From Candidatus Competibacteraceae bacterium (GTDB lineage Bacteria > Pseudomonadota > Gammaproteobacteria > Competibacterales > Competibacteraceae), in NCBI GenBank assembly GCA_020445045.1, contig JAGRHI010000293.1, forward strand, positions 1-5,970: a DNA stretch of 5,970 nucleotides, written 5' to 3'. Below are positions 1-5,317 of this stretch, in pieces. The notes under the pieces are model-generated. The model saw only the letters and a list, made by a program, of their open reading frames with translations, ran no database searches and was not told where the DNA came from. The position numbers and the translations under genes are program-made. Position 1 is the stretch's first letter. Each line of letters starts with the position of its first letter.

Positions 1-152
1 TGGTCGAGCAGCGCGGCGGATACCTTGCCATCGGCTTTCTGGGTCCGTTCCTTGAGATCCGCCAACGCGAAGTCGAGCGCTTTCTGGACGGCGTTTAGCG
101 CCAGGACGGCCTGCTGCAACTGCTCTGCAGGATTCTGGATCGGTGCGGACAT
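1..152 (-). CDS. N-terminal fragment of a leftward gene, function uncertain
   Basis: An open frame runs leftward from an ATG at 152-150 off the window edge and shows 50 codons. The start is supported by a GAGGT ribosome binding site at 163-159 with a 6-nt spacer. The visible protein begins MSAPIQNPAEQLQQAV and continues as a predicted amphipathic helix rich in Ala, Leu, Gln and Lys, ending ...DGKVSAALLD. It has no signal peptide or membrane segment. A helical start followed by a 'GKVSAALLD'-like stretch reminds me of the helical N-terminal extension of some acyl-CoA dehydrogenase-family proteins, but this is a weak impression from memory and no catalytic motif is in view. That the gene is real is fairly sure (start, ribosome binding site, coding-like composition); its function is open. 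It diverges from the 429-aa gene, so both must be transcribed from the 153-484 spacer. Confidence 0.6.
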   Translation of the reverse strand, partial: MSAPIQNPAEQLQQAVLALNAVQKALDFALADLKERTQKADGKVSAALLD

Positions 153-316
153 GGGTTTACCTCATCTGGTGACGGTTATTCGCGAAAACCATGAATTTAG
201 TAAGTTCTAACGGCGAAGTGTAAGGGAAAATCGCTTGGAGCACACGGTCTGAACCGGCACGGCGGCAAAAAATCCCGGCGGAAATCGGCCGCTTGCACTC
301 CGAAAATGACCATTGT

Positions 317-334
317 GAACCGTCTTGCCGGTTC
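317..334. promoter_or_regulatory. Inverted repeat in the divergent spacer, possible operator
   Basis: GAACCG (317-322) and CGGTTC (329-334) form a perfect 6-bp inverted repeat around a 6-nt centre. A further GAACCG lies at 251-256. The repeat sits about 40 bp upstream of a TATAAT box and between two divergent genes, a usual place for a regulator binding site. No known consensus is matched, so the operator role is inference. Confidence 0.3.
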
Positions 335-370
335 TGGCGCGAGTGGATCGGTCCGCCGGCGATTATCCCT

Positions 371-376
371 TATAAT
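371..376 (+). promoter_or_regulatory. Candidate -10 box for the 429-aa gene
   Basis: TATAAT matches the sigma-70 -10 consensus exactly and stands out in GC-rich sequence. The -35 position at 17-bp spacing reads TCGGTC, a poor match, and there is no TG extension, so an activator might be needed. A start near 383 would give a leader of about 100 nt ahead of the GTG at 485. The rest of the 332-bp spacer holds the inverted repeat at 317-334 and the hairpin at 441-465; I see no small gene in it. Confidence 0.35.
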
Positions 377-440
377 TCGCAATTCCCGGGGCCAGGGCGT
401 TACCCTGACTCCCCCCGATCACCCATCCAATCGTCATGGC

Positions 441-465
441 CGGCGCCTCCGAAATTCGGGCGCCG
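441..465 (+). promoter_or_regulatory. GC-rich leader hairpin just before the ribosome binding site
   Basis: CGGCGC (441-446) pairs with GCGCCG (460-465). Inside, after a 2-nt bulge, CCG (449-451) pairs with CGG (457-459) around an AAATT loop. The hairpin ends 8 nt before the AGGGA ribosome binding site (474-478) of the 429-aa gene. There is no T run, so it is not a terminator. It could influence translation initiation or mRNA stability, which is inference. Confidence 0.35.
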
Positions 466-484
466 CACCGCATAGGGACCCATC

Positions 485-1774
485 GTGGCCACAACCCCGA
501 CCGCATCGAACGACATCAGCCATTACGCCGGCTTGCTGGCACTCGAACTGGACCCGCAACGGGCCGATTTTAGCGACGTGCCGCCCGAACCGTTGAGCGT
601 GGCGGCCGCCACCGCCCTGGCCGGCCATCTTGCCAAGGATCTGGACCGCATTCTCGACGGCATTCACCATCTGGGGCTGATCCTGCCAGGAGCGCTGTAC
701 GATCAAACCGAGATTCTCCGGCCCGGCTTTCCCTTGATCGACGCCTTGACCGAATTATACAGCGGCAGCGACCGCGACCGGATTTTCAAACCCCGCTTGA
801 TCGCCTTGGGCAGCGACCGCGGCTACTTCCCGGTTGCCGGCATCGATCCACGGCGCCGACCCGGTTCCGGTCCCCTGTTGTTGCTGCCGTTCTGCTTCGT
901 CGGCCCGCGCGACGACATCGCCCGATTGGCGCGCGTCATGGAAGACACCCTGCTGCAAAATGGTGAAACCTCGCCAGCCACGCGCGAGGCGGTTCAGGAA
1001 GCGTTCGGACTGACCGCGATGAATCTGTCCTACGCCACTATCGGCGACCTGTGCGCGCTGCTGCGAGTACAACTGGAAGGCAACGAGCTGCTGCCATTAT
1101 GGGAATTGCTGGAGCAATCCTGGTTCGAGCGGCCCGGCGTTCGTTCCGCGACCCTGGATGGCGGCAACCGCTTTCTGGTGGCCGGCGATCACGCCCATAC
1201 CCCGTTTTATACCTTCGACGACTGGGCGCAGTTCGGGCCGGGCCATGCCTTGCCGGCAACGGAACTGGGCGCGGGTTACCGGCGTTGGGCGCGCTTGCAA
1301 CGGCAATATGCACTGGCGCTGGACGCCTACGGACTGCATGTGCGCTGGGTACTGGCCAACCCGCGACTGGAGGCCACGCTGGCCACCGCGGATGGCGAGA
1401 CGACACTGGCGGCGTTCCGGGAAATTCCCTGCCTGTCGGGGGATTATCTGGTCGAGGCGATTTTTCAGAACGACAACGAGCATCCGGAACAGCGGATGTC
1501 GATCACCAATCAGGCCGACTCGGAGCTAGGCACCCTGGCCTATACGGTCACCACCCTGGACGCCGGCGGACAATTGCTGCGGCTGGAGCATCACTACCCA
1601 CTGCGGCCGCGGGGCTTGAATGCGATCATCGACCGGCTGATCCAGCGTTGTGACGAACAGGGCGTCGAGCGACAGGTCCTGCATCCAGGCCGGCTGCTGT
1701 TCTCGGAAAGTGGGCGAAACTTGCGGGCCGCGACCGTCGCCGACCTGCCGGCATCGACGGAGCGGCTGCATTAG
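485..1774 (+). CDS. Hypothetical 429-aa soluble protein
   Basis: This is an uninterrupted 429-codon frame. The GTG at 485 is the first usable start after an in-frame TAG at 473-475, and AGGGA at 474-478 sits 6 nt upstream, so the start is well placed. I do not recognise the family. There is no signal peptide or long hydrophobic segment, so a cytoplasmic protein is expected. Residues 35-95 look mainly helical. A hydrophobic Leu-rich strand (130-139, LLLLPFCFVG) follows a charged segment, and about 142-215 is again helical. Residues 220-260 are rich in aromatic residues, His and Asp (GDHAHTPFYTFDDW), and 285-375 looks like alternating strands. The pattern suggests a multidomain alpha/beta protein. 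No nucleotide-binding, metal-binding or catalytic motif is clear. The gene stands alone, divergent from the left gene and convergent with the lipoprotein gene, so context gives no function. Confidence 0.85.
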   Translation: MATTPTASNDISHYAGLLALELDPQRADFSDVPPEPLSVAAATALAGHLAKDLDRILDGIHHLGLILPGALYDQTEILRPGFPLIDALTELYSGSDRDRIFKPRLIALGSDRGYFPVAGIDPRRRPGSGPLLLLPFCFVGPRDDIARLARVMEDTLLQNGETSPATREAVQEAFGLTAMNLSYATIGDLCALLRVQLEGNELLPLWELLEQSWFERPGVRSATLDGGNRFLVAGDHAHTPFYTFDDWAQFGPGHALPATELGAGYRRWARLQRQYALALDAYGLHVRWVLANPRLEATLATADGETTLAAFREIPCLSGDYLVEAIFQNDNEHPEQRMSITNQADSELGTLAYTVTTLDAGGQLLRLEHHYPLRPRGLNAIIDRLIQRCDEQGVERQVLHPGRLLFSESGRNLRAATVADLPASTERLH

Positions 1775-1809
1775 CCGGGTGGAAACGGCCGACCATCCAC
1801 TGCGTCATC

Positions 1810-1836
1810 GGCCCTGTCCCGTGACGGGAAAGGGTC
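1810..1836. terminator. Hairpin between convergent genes, possible bidirectional terminator
   Basis: TCCCG (1817-1821) and CGGGA (1825-1829) form a stem with a TGA loop. It extends past a G/A mismatch through CCCT (1812-1815) and AGGG (1831-1834), then G-T and G-C pairs. It lies in the 81-nt gap between the stop of the 429-aa gene and the stop of the lipoprotein gene, where a shared terminator is expected. Neither side has a T run, so it is not a canonical intrinsic terminator. Confidence 0.35.
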
Positions 1837-1855
1837 CGAGCGCGGAAAAGCCATT

Positions 1856-2326
1856 TCAATAATGCGCCACCCGGGTCGTGCCGTCGTAACCGATCAATAC
1901 CCGTACCCGGTCGCCGGGATAAAATGGCTCGTCGGCCGCCTGGGTGACGGCCAACATCCGGCCGTTGTCCAATTGGACGGTGATTTCCAGACCCGGCTGC
2001 CGGGTCGCGTTCTCCTCGATCGCCGAGCCGGCCAGTCCGCCCAGCACCGCCCCGCCGATGGCGCCGGCCACCTGGCCCCGACCCCTGCCGATGGTGCTGC
2101 CGGCCACGCCGCCCAAGGCCGCGCCGCTCATCGCGCCCACGCCGCTCTTGGTCCCCTCGATCAGCACCTGACGGACGCTCTCCACATAGCCCAAGCGCAC
2201 TTCCTGGGCCTCACGGGCCTGACCACGGCTATAAGCACCACCGGACATACTGGCCGGACAGCCGCTCAACACCAAGCTCGCCGCCAGTATCACCGCCACA
2301 GTCGCTGTCGTCTTCATCAATCGCAT
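1856..2326 (-). CDS. SlyB-like glycine-zipper outer-membrane lipoprotein
   Basis: The gene predicts a 156-residue lipoprotein of the SlyB/17-kDa antigen type. From the chosen start it shows a short basic N-terminus (MRLMK), a hydrophobic stretch at 8-20 and a lipobox LSGC with the acylated cysteine at residue 23. Pro follows the cysteine, not Asp, so the usual sorting rule points to the outer membrane. Residues about 61-102 are a Gly/Ala-rich glycine-zipper 2TM region (repeats such as GAALGGVAG and GAVLGGLAG). The C-terminal 40 residues (LEITVQLDNGRMLAV...FYPGDRVRVL) match the small beta domain usual in SlyB proteins. In this family the role is in envelope integrity. The start at 2326 was chosen because GAGG at 2336-2333 lies 6 nt upstream; the frame is open further upstream, but an earlier start would put non-signal residues before the signal peptide. 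Confidence 0.88.
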   Translation of the reverse strand: MRLMKTTATVAVILAASLVLSGCPASMSGGAYSRGQAREAQEVRLGYVESVRQVLIEGTKSGVGAMSGAALGGVAGSTIGRGRGQVAGAIGGAVLGGLAGSAIEENATRQPGLEITVQLDNGRMLAVTQAADEPFYPGDRVRVLIGYDGTTRVAHY

Positions 2327-2375
2327 CGTCCACCTCGTCGCGCATCGGCATTGTTCGAATTGAAATAAGTTGGGC

Positions 2376-2381
2376 ATTATA
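2376..2381 (-). promoter_or_regulatory. Candidate -10 box for the lipoprotein gene
   Basis: The minus strand reads TATAAT exactly, 50 nt upstream of the lipoprotein start codon. A minus-strand TTGACC (2399-2394) resembles a -35 box but is only 12 bp away, too close. The 17-bp position reads CTATGT, a poor match. The -10 is plausible; the -35 is unresolved. Confidence 0.4.
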
Positions 2382-2459
2382 GCCAAACCCACCGGTCAAC
2401 ATAGTCCGCGACACTGAATCGCGTCTGAACCGCCCGCCGCCATCCGATCCCACACCACC

Positions 2460-3782
2460 GTGCAACGCCGCCCCTTTCCAGCCCTCCCGCCACCGGCTCG
2501 GCGTGACGCCTTGGCCGGCATCCTGCTGACGCTGATGATCGCCGTCTCGGTCGCCCCAGGCGTGTCACTGCTCCCCGCCGGGCTACTGGGTTGGGCCGCC
2601 GCCCTGCTGCTGAGTTACCGGCTGGGCCGACGGCAGCGCATTCAAAGCGCCTGGTTGATCGGACTCGGCGGCGCCGGCATCGCCTGGGGCACGCTGCACG
2701 GCGCGCCATTCCAGGCGAGCTCGATATTCGCCGGCAATCAGGGACTGGTCAGCCTGCTGGCGGCGGTGTCGTTCCTGCGACTGGTGGCCCGACCGGGAGG
2801 AATGGATCTCGATCCACCCGCGCCGCGTGGTCGAAAAGCCTTATGGCGAACCCTGTTCGGCGTGCATCTGTTCGGCGCGGTGATCAATCTATCCACCGTG
2901 GTCATTCTGGGCGACCGAATGGCCACGCGCGGGCGCTTGGGCAAGCGCCGGGCGCTGGCGCTGACGCGAGGCTTCGCGGCGGCGGCGTTCTGGTCGCCGT
3001 TCTTTTCGGCCATGGCCGCCGCGCTGACCTACGCGCCGGGCGCGCGGCTGGGCGTCGTGGTGCTGGCGGGCCTGCCGATGGCCGCGCTCGCGCTCTGGCT
3101 GACCGCCCGCGACATCGATCCCGAGAATCCCAAGCTGGGCGCGCCGTTCATCGGTTATCCCATGCGTTTCAGCGCATTGTGGATTCCCGGCCTACTGGTG
3201 CTCATCGTGCTGACCGTCCACGCCTTGGTGCCGGCCTGGTCGATTCTGGCCATCATCGCCTTCAGCGCGCCGCTGTTGACGGTCCTGATTCTGATCGCGC
3301 AACGGGGATTCACGGCCTGGTTGCCGCTCAAGGCGCACATCGCGCGAGGATTGGCCAGCACGGTCAACGAACTGGCGCTGTTCCTGGCGGCGGGCGTGCT
3401 GGCGGCGGGTCTGATCGGCCTGACCGGATCGCTGGGCGATTGGCTGCCGTTCGAGCGCTTCGGAGCGCCGCAGGCCAGCCTGCTGCTGGTCGTCATGGTC
3501 GGCGCCGCCGCGCTGGGCGTGCATCCGGTCATCGCCATCGCCAGCTTCGGCGTCTGGTTGGCGCCGCTGCATCCCGAGCCCAACCTGCTGGCGATCACCT
3601 TGTTGATGAGTTGGGCCATCGGCGTGCCGGCCAACCCACTATCCGGCCTGCACCTGATGATGCAAGGCCGCTATGGGATCGACGGCTACGCCTTCCTGCG
3701 CTGGAATGCCGGCTATGTCCTGAAGTGTCTGGGGGCGGCCATCGCGCTGTTGCATGTTTATGCGGCGCTGCTGGGAACCTGA
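2460..3782 (+). CDS. Polytopic inner-membrane protein, probable transporter
   Basis: The gene predicts a 440-residue very hydrophobic protein with about 11-12 membrane segments. Approximate positions are 17-37, 39-53, 63-80, 94-110, 130-150, 169-190, 196-215, 237-256, 259-281, 300-322, 340-368, 374-392 and 415-437. There is no cleavable signal. Length and layout, Asn/Pro/Gly-broken segments in both halves (VINLSTVVILGDRM at 141-154, TVNELALF at 301-308, VPANPLSGL at 389-397) and a basic cytoplasmic loop at 156-170 resemble the ion-transporter (ArsB/NhaD/CitMHS/DctM-like) superfamily. That assignment is inference and the substrate is unknown. The GTG at 2460 is the first usable start after an in-frame TGA at 2415-2417; the next Met, residue 26, would cut into the first membrane segment. 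No Shine-Dalgarno sequence precedes the GTG. The gene diverges from the lipoprotein gene and nothing nearby hints at a substrate. Confidence 0.82.
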   Translation: MQRRPFPALPPPARRDALAGILLTLMIAVSVAPGVSLLPAGLLGWAAALLLSYRLGRRQRIQSAWLIGLGGAGIAWGTLHGAPFQASSIFAGNQGLVSLLAAVSFLRLVARPGGMDLDPPAPRGRKALWRTLFGVHLFGAVINLSTVVILGDRMATRGRLGKRRALALTRGFAAAAFWSPFFSAMAAALTYAPGARLGVVVLAGLPMAALALWLTARDIDPENPKLGAPFIGYPMRFSALWIPGLLVLIVLTVHALVPAWSILAIIAFSAPLLTVLILIAQRGFTAWLPLKAHIARGLASTVNELALFLAAGVLAAGLIGLTGSLGDWLPFERFGAPQASLLLVVMVGAAALGVHPVIAIASFGVWLAPLHPEPNLLAITLLMSWAIGVPANPLSGLHLMMQGRYGIDGYAFLRWNAGYVLKCLGAAIALLHVYAALLGT

Positions 3783-3875
3783 CGCGATGGGAATACCGGG
3801 TTCATGAAACGAGATCGCCCATACTCTCTCGGCGAGCCATTTTCCCGAAATGTCCGCCCGTTTCCGAGCGAACAC

Positions 3876-4199
3876 TCAGGGCAGCAGCAGGTCGCCGCCT
3901 TCCATATGCAGCACTTCCACCCGCCAGCCGACCAGCAACACGCTGCCGACTTGGCGGCGCTGGCCGGTGTCGGTGAACTCGAACACGTACAGCCGCTCCA
4001 CCTTGAGCCGACCATCGCGGTCGCGCCGCAGCCACAGCCGCTCCAACGCCACGGTATCATCCAACAATTGCACGTTACTCTGCCGGCAAGCGCGGGAACT
4101 GGCGGTGCGCGCCTGTTCGCGGGCACCGAGACTATCGCGCCAGAACCACAGGCCAACCCCCATCACCGCAAGTATGCCGATCAGCGTCGTAAAGCTCAT
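3876..4199 (-). CDS. DUF3301 family single-span membrane protein
   Basis: The gene predicts a 107-residue protein with the layout of DUF3301. An N-terminal membrane anchor lies at about 4-20 and ends in FWRD (19-22). Next is an Ala/Arg-rich helix carrying the AREQAR...ACRQ pattern (26-40), then LLDDTVALERLWLRRD (45-60), and a strand-rich end with YVFEFTDTGQRRQVGSVLL (71-89). The anchor followed by a basic segment suggests one span with most of the protein in the cytoplasm. The family function is unknown. The ATG at 4199-4197 is at the family's usual N-terminus; only a weak GGGA lies about 12 nt upstream. The gene converges on the permease gene across 93 nt, in which I find no clear terminator. 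Family assignment is from memory of the motif order. Confidence 0.85.
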   Translation of the reverse strand: MSFTTLIGILAVMGVGLWFWRDSLGAREQARTASSRACRQSNVQLLDDTVALERLWLRRDRDGRLKVERLYVFEFTDTGQRRQVGSVLLVGWRVEVLHMEGGDLLLP

Positions 4200-4388
4200 A
4201 TGAGTGGGTCATCCCGCAAAAGAAAATGCGCTGGGTGAAATGAGGTCACCCGGCGGACGGCCAGCGGATCGATTCATCACCCCCAGATCAATGGCATCCG
4301 CTTCCATCCCCGCATGGGTCGGGGCGGAGCGCATCCGCCACGACCCGCGCCGTGGACCACAAGCCATGGCAATACCGACCAGCGAGGT

Positions 4389-4420
4389 CCACCTCATCGG
4401 TCTCTTGGGTGATGGAGGGG
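4389..4420 (+). repeat. Imperfect inverted repeat directly upstream of a -10 box
   Basis: CCTC-ATC (4392-4398) can pair with GAT-G-GAGG (4411-4418) with one bulged G, and a CC/GG pair can be added outside a bulged A. The repeat covers the place where a -35 box would be for the -10 element at 4425-4430. It may be an operator or a weak hairpin. The following T run starts 12 nt after the stem, too far for an ordinary intrinsic terminator. The rest of 4200-4388 shows no gene, promoter or repeat that I can support. Confidence 0.25.
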
Positions 4421-4421
4421 A

Positions 4422-4440
4422 TGCTATACTAATTTTTTTT
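4422..4440 (+). promoter_or_regulatory. Extended -10 promoter followed by a T8 run, likely for the AP endonuclease gene
   Basis: TGCTATACT gives an extended -10 element (TG at 4422-4423, TATACT at 4425-4430; five of six consensus bases). The -35 position is poor, as is usual for extended -10 promoters. AA and then eight T (4433-4440) follow directly, so a normal start 6-8 nt downstream falls inside the T run. It points at the exodeoxyribonuclease III gene and would give a leader of about 90 nt. Confidence 0.45.
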
Positions 4441-4455
4441 GTCTCCCGCCGACAT

Positions 4456-4468
4456 CGCCGCTGCGGCG
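4456..4468 (+). repeat. Small GC hairpin in the leader
   Basis: CGCCG (4456-4460) and CGGCG (4464-4468) flank CTG, a perfect 5-bp stem with a 3-nt loop. If the promoter at 4422-4430 is used, it lies about 20 nt into the transcript. No T run follows it, so it is not a terminator. Confidence 0.3.
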
Positions 4469-4477
4469 CGCAACCCT

Positions 4478-4529
4478 AACATAAAACAGATAACCCATTA
4501 TATATATTAAGAATACTTAAATCATTTTC
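4478..4529 (+). promoter_or_regulatory. AT-rich leader with a TTAAG/CTTAA inverted repeat
   Basis: This stretch is strongly AT-rich inside GC-rich sequence and runs right up to the ATG at 4530. It includes an alternating TA tract (about 4498-4507) and a perfect inverted repeat, TTAAG (4507-4511) and CTTAA (4516-4520) around AATA. It could hold a second -10 region, a binding site, or simply be an unstructured translation start region. It contains no Shine-Dalgarno sequence. Confidence 0.35.
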
Positions 4530-5306
4530 ATGAAAATCGCAAGCTGGAACGTCAACTCCCTGAAGGTGCGCCTGCCGCAGGTGCTGGACTGGCTGCGCGA
4601 GCGGCAACCCGACATCCTGGCCTTGCAGGAAACCAAGTTGACCGACCCCGATTTTCCGACGCTCGATATCGCCAGCGCCGGCTATCAAGCCGCTTTCGCC
4701 GGTCAGAAAACCTACAACGGCGTGGCGGTGCTCAGCCGTTTGCCTCTCGGCGAAACCATCGCCAACCTGCCGGGATTGGACGATCCGCAACGGCGGGTAT
4801 TGGGCACAACCATCGGCGGGGTGCGCGTCATCAACCTCTACGTTCCCAACGGTCAATCCGTCGGTTCCGACAAATACGCCTACAAACTGAACTGGCTGGA
4901 CAAACTGGCGCAATGGCTGGAAACCGAACTGGCCCACCATCCCCGCTTGATCGCGCTGGGCGATTTCAACATCGCGCCGGAAGACCGCGATGTGCACGAC
5001 CCCACCGCCTGGGCTGGGCAAATCTTGTGCAGCGACGCCGAGCGCGCCGCGTTCCGGCGACTGCTGGATCTGGGTCTTCAGGACGCGTTTCGGCGGTTTC
5101 CACAGGAAGAAAACACCTTTAGCTGGTGGGATTACCGCGCCGCCGGCTTCCGTCGCAACCTGGGACTGCGTATCGACCATCTCCTGATCAGCCCGGCGCT
5201 GGCCGCGACCTGCACCGCCTGTTGGGTGGACAAAGCCCCGCGCCGGCTGGAGCGCCCGTCCGATCACGCTCCGGTGATCGCCGAATTCGACCTTGAACTC
5301 CACTGA
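4530..5306 (+). CDS. xthA: Exodeoxyribonuclease III (AP endonuclease)
   Basis: The gene encodes a full-length, 258-residue Mg-dependent AP endonuclease/3'-5' exonuclease of the ExoIII family. In base-excision repair the enzyme cuts DNA at abasic sites and clears blocked 3' ends. The catalytic set is complete: WNVNS with Asn7, LQETK with Glu34 (metal ligand), LYVPNG with Tyr104, GDFN with Asp145 and Asn147, RIDH with Asp216, and PSDHAPV with Asp245-His246. These correspond to Asn7, Glu34, Tyr109, Asp151/Asn153, Asp229 and Asp258-His259 of the E. coli enzyme. The ATG at 4530 gives MKIASWNVNS, the standard N-terminus. No Shine-Dalgarno sequence precedes it; the upstream 50 nt is AT-rich instead. 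The stop is 11 nt before the rmlB start, so the two genes are probably cotranscribed. Confidence 0.96.
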   Translation: MKIASWNVNSLKVRLPQVLDWLRERQPDILALQETKLTDPDFPTLDIASAGYQAAFAGQKTYNGVAVLSRLPLGETIANLPGLDDPQRRVLGTTIGGVRVINLYVPNGQSVGSDKYAYKLNWLDKLAQWLETELAHHPRLIALGDFNIAPEDRDVHDPTAWAGQILCSDAERAAFRRLLDLGLQDAFRRFPQEENTFSWWDYRAAGFRRNLGLRIDHLLISPALAATCTACWVDKAPRRLERPSDHAPVIAEFDLELH

Positions 5307-5317
5307 ACCGAGTCCTC

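Noticed and set aside
436..573. A small rightward frame starting at the ATG at 436
   Set aside because: It runs through the leader hairpin into the 429-aa gene in another frame, has no ribosome binding site and is Arg/His-rich.
1862..2368. A 168-codon rightward frame opposite the lipoprotein gene
   Set aside because: The minus strand encodes a clear lipobox and glycine zipper with a ribosome binding site; the plus-strand protein is His/Arg/Ala-rich with no motif.
2376..2399. TTGACC and TATAAT on the minus strand as a complete sigma-70 promoter
   Set aside because: The spacer is only 12 bp, too short for sigma-70 contact with both boxes, so only the -10 was annotated.
2591..3976. A 461-codon rightward frame overlapping the permease gene
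   Set aside because: It is Arg/Gly/Ala-rich low-complexity protein with no membrane or domain pattern, and is shifted against a frame with clear membrane segments. It is an out-of-frame shadow typical of GC-rich DNA.
4392..4440. The inverted repeat plus T8 run as an intrinsic terminator
   Set aside because: The T run begins 12 nt after the stem and an extended -10 element lies between them. No gene on the plus strand ends just upstream.
4204..4479. Small frames on both strands between the DUF3301 gene and xthA (rightward 91 codons, leftward 62 codons at 4209-4397)
   Set aside because: Neither has a convincing ribosome binding site or coding-like composition, and the rightward one runs through the promoter and T8 run.
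4476..5303. A 275-codon leftward frame opposite xthA
   Set aside because: It lies exactly antisense to a gene with a complete catalytic set, and its protein has no recognisable domain.
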